A program made the translations under genes and the position numbers. A stretch of DNA of 10,628 nucleotides from JABDJZ01 sp047611125 (GTDB taxonomy: Bacteria > Bacteroidota > Rhodothermia > Rhodothermales > UBA10348), in the NCBI GenBank assembly GCA_047611125.1, contig JBLFXH010000107.1:1-10628 (forward strand), read 5' to 3'. The notes beneath the pieces were generated by a model. It did no database searches, was not told the origin of the DNA, and saw only the letters and a program-made list of their open reading frames with translations. Below, one piece after another: positions 6,888 through 10,628 of the stretch (positions are counted from its first letter, which is position 1; every line of letters starts with the position of its first letter).

Positions 6888-7774
6888 CGCTCGGACTCGC
6901 CCTAGCCCTCACAGGCTGCGTGCTGGAGGCCAATTCTCCGATCTCTTCGCGAGCGTCGGAGGCTCAGGATCTCGTTCCTGAAACGGCCGCTGTGGTGGCC
7001 TTTGCGGACGCCCGCGCGGTCATGGACAACATGAGCAGCATCGTGGCGCTAGATGACTCTGGCGAGGCGGCCGCGGCCTGGGACCAGGTGCGGGCGGCAC
7101 TAGGAGCGATCAACATGGACGTGGAGCGCGATCTTGATTTCGTCGTGGGGTATGCAGACGGGGGTGCCTCGCCCGTAGTCTCGGCGGTCGGCTCGTTTGA
7201 CCTTGAGGCCATCGGTGATTACCTGTCCGAGAAGCTGCCCCAGGCCAAGCGAACAGATCTGGACGGACTCACGGTCTGGACCATGACGGAGGGGTCCAAC
7301 CAAGGAGCCTTCGGCATCACCGAGGATGGCTCCCGGCTGGTCGCAGCCAAGGACACCGATACCATTCGGCGCGCCTTGGATGTCCGAGGAGGAGCTAACT
7401 TAGCCGAGATCGCGGGTCCAGCCATGGACAACGATACTTGGGTGGTAGCCCGAGATGTGGGCTCATTCCTGGACAAAATGGGCTACGACGGTTCTCAGCA
7501 AGAACTGATGATTCGCTCTGTGGCCCGCGTGGCCGCTGGAGGCTCCCTGACTTCAGAGCAGGCCGCCGGTACGATTGTGCTCCATCCCAAGGAAGGTGTT
7601 GAAGCAGACGACCTCGCTGCACTCATGCGCGGACTCGTCGGCGCCATGCGTCTTCAAGAACTCCCCGCGGAAGCACGCGCTGAATTAGAAAAGATTGACG
7701 TAGAATCAGTTGACGGTTCTGTCGTGGTGACGGGCGCCGTCAATCGCGACCTTATTGAGTCAATGATTCGCTAA
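6863..7774 (+). CDS. Predicted secreted lipoprotein of unknown function
   Basis: A 303-residue protein with a lipoprotein signal: K4-K5, hydrophobic stretch 6-16 and lipobox LTGC with acylated cysteine C19. Residue 20 is Val rather than Asp. The mature part is acidic, soluble and rich in Ala, Asp and Glu. It begins near residue 38 with VPETAAVVAFADARAVMDNM, and has recurring strand-like segments such as DFVVGYADG (92-100), SPVVSAVGSFDLEAI (103-117) and GSVVVTGAVNRDLIESM (285-301). I do not recognise a named family; the layout recalls DUF3352-like surface proteins, but I cannot confirm that. ATG 6863 was chosen over an in-frame ATG at 6803 because only the shorter form begins with a proper signal peptide. 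The start lies inside the permease gene (25-nt overlap) and the TAA overlaps the next ATG. It probably works at the envelope with the transporter; that is inference from gene order. Confidence 0.85.
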   Translation: MVLKKGLLTLGLALALTGCVLEANSPISSRASEAQDLVPETAAVVAFADARAVMDNMSSIVALDDSGEAAAAWDQVRAALGAINMDVERDLDFVVGYADGGASPVVSAVGSFDLEAIGDYLSEKLPQAKRTDLDGLTVWTMTEGSNQGAFGITEDGSRLVAAKDTDTIRRALDVRGGANLAEIAGPAMDNDTWVVARDVGSFLDKMGYDGSQQELMIRSVARVAAGGSLTSEQAAGTIVLHPKEGVEADDLAALMRGLVGAMRLQELPAEARAELEKIDVESVDGSVVVTGAVNRDLIESMIR

Positions 7775-8664
7775 TGATCTATAAGAGTGCGTCAGACATC
7801 GACTTTTCGGTGTCTGACCTCCCCGCTGTGGCGGGGCCCCGCCGGGTTCTCATGACCGCCCCGACCCATTTTCAGGTGGAGTATGTGATCAACCCGCATA
7901 TGGCGGGACACATCGGCTCGGTCGATACGACCGTGGCGCATGATCAATGGGCCAAGCTCAAGACCACCTACGACCAGCTTGGGATTGAGACGCACGTCCT
8001 GCACGGTGCTGAAGGGCTCCCGGACATGGTGTTCTGCGCGAATCAGACGCTTCCCGTCCCTCCTGCCCCAGGCTTGCCCCCGCAGGTGATCCTGAGTCGG
8101 ATGCACTCCAAGCACCGGAGGGCGGAGGTCCCAGCATTCCGGCATTTTTTTGGCTCGCAGGGCTATGATGTCCACACCTTGCAGGAAGGCCAGGGTTGGT
8201 TCGAGGGTATGGGTGATGCCATTTGGCATCCCGACCGCCTGCTCCTGTGGGGCGGCTTCGGATTTCGCACGGATCCTGAGATTTACATCAGACTCAGCGG
8301 AGCCCTAGAAATCCGCATCGTTCGACTTCTGCTTGATGATTCAGACTTCTATCATCTGGACACCTGCTTTTCGGTACTCGATGAGGACACTGTTCTCATC
8401 TACCCGGGCGCGTTCGGCGAAAATGGCCTCGCCATGATCCGGGCGCTCTTCCCCCGAGTTCTTGAGGCACCTGAGGACGAGTCCCGAACGCTTTTCGCCT
8501 GCAATGCCCACTGCCCGGACCAGCGGCACGTGATCATTCAGAAGGGCTGTACCCAGACTGTCGCCATCTTGCGTGAGGCCGGGTTTGAGCCCATCGAAGT
8601 GGACACCAGCGAGTTCCTCAAGGCCGGTGGCTCGGTCTTCTGTATGAAGCAGATGTTCTGGTAG
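7774..8664 (+). CDS. Amidinotransferase / dimethylarginine dimethylaminohydrolase-superfamily hydrolase
   Basis: A 296-residue enzyme of the guanidino-group-modifying superfamily (arginine deiminase / DDAH / amidinotransferase fold), expected to act in the cytoplasm on arginine-like substrates. Near the N-terminus is APTHFQVEYVINPHM (29-43), typical of the DDAH-like branch. Active-site positions are visible: D84 in PDMVFCAN, E144 and D148 in FEGMGDA, catalytic H194 in FYHLDTCF, and the nucleophilic cysteine C290 in GGSVFCMK. Length is normal and no signal peptide is seen. Substrate (arginine, methylarginine, citrulline-related or another guanidine) cannot be decided from sequence. The ATG overlaps the lipoprotein stop by one base (TAATG), making this the last gene of the four-gene run. 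It converges on the receptor gene with a 6-bp gap. Confidence 0.9.
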   Translation: MIYKSASDIDFSVSDLPAVAGPRRVLMTAPTHFQVEYVINPHMAGHIGSVDTTVAHDQWAKLKTTYDQLGIETHVLHGAEGLPDMVFCANQTLPVPPAPGLPPQVILSRMHSKHRRAEVPAFRHFFGSQGYDVHTLQEGQGWFEGMGDAIWHPDRLLLWGGFGFRTDPEIYIRLSGALEIRIVRLLLDDSDFYHLDTCFSVLDEDTVLIYPGAFGENGLAMIRALFPRVLEAPEDESRTLFACNAHCPDQRHVIIQKGCTQTVAILREAGFEPIEVDTSEFLKAGGSVFCMKQMFW

Positions 8665-8666
8665 AA

Positions 8667-8680
8667 GCTGCTACTGCAGC
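8667..8680. terminator. Small hairpin at the convergent gene junction (weak)
   Basis: GCTGC and GCAGC form a perfect 5-bp stem around a TACT loop. The hairpin begins 2 bases after the hydrolase stop codon and contains the stop codon of the convergent receptor gene. No T run follows on either strand, so intrinsic termination is doubtful. The position between two convergent 3' ends is the only support. Confidence 0.22.
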
Positions 8681-10628
8681 ATATACCGGATTCCCAGATA
8701 GGCGTGGCGCGTGGCGGCCGGAAAAAACTGTGGCGCCCCAAAGCCCGGGTTGCCGAACATCAGCACCTTCTCGTCAAGGACGTTGTTGAGGTCCAGGACC
8801 GCTTGGAGCCCCTTCAGCTTGCCGCCAGTCGGGAAGTCGTAGCGCAGCGACAGGTTCACCATCCGGTAGGCGTCCGTCTCCAGGTCACTGTTCGAACTCC
8901 CATCGGGATTGGTCCCGTTTGAGTTGTCCACGAACTGATTGCCAACAAACTGGGCGAACACCGAGGCCGTGAGGCCAGAGCGCGTTGCGGTCAGTGCGAG
9001 ATTGGCCAATCGAGACGGAAAACCGGCAATCGTGTTATCGGCCCGGTTGACGGGCGCTGACGAGAAATCCTCCAGCGTGACGTACTCGATGAAGTCCACA
9101 AAACGATTGCGCGACAGCGTGACATTCCCGGACAGGTCCAGGCCGGGAGCCAGCCGGATGCCGCCATCCACCTCAAGCCCCACGTGGCGCGTGCGCTCTG
9201 CGTTCCCTGTTCTGGGGACGCCGTATTGGTCTAGTTTGCCACTGGCGACGATCTCGTCGTGAAAGGCCATGTAGAAAATGTTGGCGTTGACATAGGCGCC
9301 TTCGGAACGCAAGGTCCCGCCTGCCTCCATATCCAGTAGACGCTCTGGACTGACGAAGGGACTGGACGTGTCGACGGACCCATCGACATTCACTCCGAAC
9401 TGAGGTAGAAAACCGGCTCCAGCCTCTTCCCCATCGTAGAGCGTCTTCATGCGAGGCTCCCTGCTGGCCAGCGCCAGACTGACGTAGGCCGATCGGGCTT
9501 GCTCCGGGTTGAGAGTAAAGCCAATCCGCGGATTAAAAAAGACGTAGGACTTCGAGAACTCGGTCCCAAAGAAATCCTCGTCGAAGATCCGGTACCGGCG
9601 ATGGGTCACCTGCAGGTCTGCCTGAAAGGCCAATCGCTCGGAAGGCCTTGCCAAGTGGGAGCCCCAGACTGACTGGATGGACTTCTCACCTCGAACGCTG
9701 TAGACCCGATAGTCGGCGTCTCCGGTGAACTCGGCTGGGATTGCGCTAGACGCTTGGGTGCGGCCCCAGCGGAGTGATCGGTGTAGGCGTGCTTCCGCTC
9801 CGACCCTGGTCTGGCCCGCGCCGTGATCAATCGTCAGACTCGGCTGCCAGCCAATCTGCCACTGGTCCAGATAAGCCCGAAACAAGACGCTCGCCTCAGG
9901 CCGTGATACGAAAAGCGGTTCGGCCTCTTGCCCCGCCGCCACGAATCCCGCCGGCAGCCTTAGGTAGTCCGCCGAGCGGAACGACCCGTCGAAGTCAAAA
10001 AAACCTTCTCCCTTGATCCAAAATAGTGTTTGATCGAAATCGAGCCCGTCACGAACCGCCAGATTGTGGTGCAGCTCCACATGCGGCTGGTGGAAGTCCT
10101 CGACCTCGCTATTGAACGCTGAGTAGTTGTACTCCCTGTCTATCGTGCCGCCAAATCCGTCATCCACTTCGCCCTCATTGGCGGCCTTGGGAATCCCTAC
10201 GTAGGCCAAACCGTCCTTCTGCGGACCGCCGTAGGCCTGCAGGGTCAGCGTTGAACGCTCCCCGTAACGGGTCACGCCAGCGAAGAACCGCCAGAACTCC
10301 GTCCAGGACCAATCGCGATACCCGTCTGACTCAAGCCTGCTCAGGCGCCCAAAGGCTACCCAGCGATTCGCCAGCAGACCGGAATTGACCGACACGCTCG
10401 CTCGGCGGGTGTTGAACGCGCCTCCACCCAACTCCAGTCGGGCGTAAGGATTGGGGCGATAGGGCATGGAGCGGATGTTGATCGCGCCGCCGATGGCCGC
10501 GGGGCCGTAGAAGGAGGACCCCGCTCCCCGCTGGACCTGCACGTCATCGATCACCCCTTGGATGTCGAAGAAGTTGATCCAGAAAACGTTGAATTCCTCT
10601 GGGTCATTTTGCGGGATCCCGTTGATGG
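8671..10628 (-). CDS. TonB-dependent outer-membrane receptor (C-terminal part, N-terminus beyond the right edge)
   Basis: The reading frame stays open to the window edge, giving 651 residues without the signal peptide, TonB box and first part of the plug. The visible fragment starts INGIPQNDPEEFNVFWINFF and continues into DDVQVQRGAGSSFYGPAAIGGAINI, the end of the plug domain with its VQRG and GG.IN signatures. The rest is a long 22-strand-barrel-like sequence with alternating aromatic strands and loops, including conserved barrel motifs PRIGFTLNPEQ, MEAGG, and EVDGGIRLAPGLDLSGNVTLSRN. It ends with DLNNVLDEKV followed by YLGIRYMLQ. Such receptors use TonB-ExbBD energy to import siderophores, vitamins, glycans or other ligands. 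No SusD-like partner or diagnostic neighbour is in view, so the ligand is unknown. The final residue is Gln rather than the usual aromatic. The GTG at 10554 is internal, since the plug sequence extends upstream of it. Confidence 0.94.
   Translation of the reverse strand, partial: INGIPQNDPEEFNVFWINFFDIQGVIDDVQVQRGAGSSFYGPAAIGGAINIRSMPYRPNPYARLELGGGAFNTRRASVSVNSGLLANRWVAFGRLSRLESDGYRDWSWTEFWRFFAGVTRYGERSTLTLQAYGGPQKDGLAYVGIPKAANEGEVDDGFGGTIDREYNYSAFNSEVEDFHQPHVELHHNLAVRDGLDFDQTLFWIKGEGFFDFDGSFRSADYLRLPAGFVAAGQEAEPLFVSRPEASVLFRAYLDQWQIGWQPSLTIDHGAGQTRVGAEARLHRSLRWGRTQASSAIPAEFTGDADYRVYSVRGEKSIQSVWGSHLARPSERLAFQADLQVTHRRYRIFDEDFFGTEFSKSYVFFNPRIGFTLNPEQARSAYVSLALASREPRMKTLYDGEEAGAGFLPQFGVNVDGSVDTSSPFVSPERLLDMEAGGTLRSEGAYVNANIFYMAFHDEIVASGKLDQYGVPRTGNAERTRHVGLEVDGGIRLAPGLDLSGNVTLSRNRFVDFIEYVTLEDFSSAPVNRADNTIAGFPSRLANLALTATRSGLTASVFAQFVGNQFVDNSNGTNPDGSSNSDLETDAYRMVNLSLRYDFPTGGKLKGLQAVLDLNNVLDEKVLMFGNPGFGAPQFFPAATRHAYLGIRYMLQ

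Noticed and set aside
10545..10554. Internal GTG as the start of the TonB-dependent receptor
   Set aside because: The frame continues upstream with a typical plug segment (NDPEE, then VFWINFFD), so the gene is cut by the window edge rather than starting here.

Overview
The window holds nine protein genes, two of them cut by the window edges, packed at very high coding density. I see no RNA gene, CRISPR array, insertion sequence or other mobile-element signature. The DNA is GC-rich. The start codons I placed lack convincing Shine-Dalgarno sequences (for example the leaders of gap, the ABC ATPase gene and the TPR gene). The proteome mix is a SecYEG-ancillary-like TPR protein, a sigma-54 activator, LolD, and a TonB-dependent receptor whose plug carries an NDPE-type segment. 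Together these suggest a Gram-negative member of the Bacteroidota/Rhodothermota (FCB) group, most plausibly a Rhodothermales-like marine bacterium. That placement is inference from gene content and translation signals, not from a marker gene search.

Left part, minus strand (1-2486): a tight run reads right to left as a membrane-anchored TPR protein, a GTG-started NtrC-family sigma-54 response regulator, and the first 132 codons of the lipoprotein-release ATPase LolD. Spacing is 7 nt between the first pair. It is 0 nt between the second pair, where LolD's GTG follows the regulator's TAG directly in the same frame. A 297-bp divergent intergenic region (2487-2783) separates this run from the plus-strand genes and should hold promoters for both directions. 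Only weak promoter candidates and two short hairpins are visible there.

Centre, plus strand (2784-4975): gap (type I glyceraldehyde-3-phosphate dehydrogenase) and pgk (phosphoglycerate kinase) are joined by a TAATG stop/start overlap. They encode consecutive steps of glycolysis/gluconeogenesis and are evidently co-translated.

Right-centre, plus strand (5062-8664): after an 86-bp gap comes a second compact run. It contains an ABC ATPase, its multi-pass ABC-2-type permease (ATGA overlap), a lipoprotein of unknown function whose start lies inside the permease gene (25-nt overlap), and a guanidino-group-modifying hydrolase of the amidinotransferase/DDAH superfamily (TAATG overlap). This four-gene chain is the part of the window most worth a second look: the overlaps imply coordinated synthesis, yet no shared pathway is obvious. 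It could also be partly co-transcribed with gap-pgk.

Right edge, minus strand (8671-10628): the C-terminal 651 residues of a TonB-dependent outer-membrane receptor, convergent with the hydrolase gene and only 6 bp from it. Most of the window is ordinary housekeeping content. I do not see strong evidence of a new defence or mobile system.
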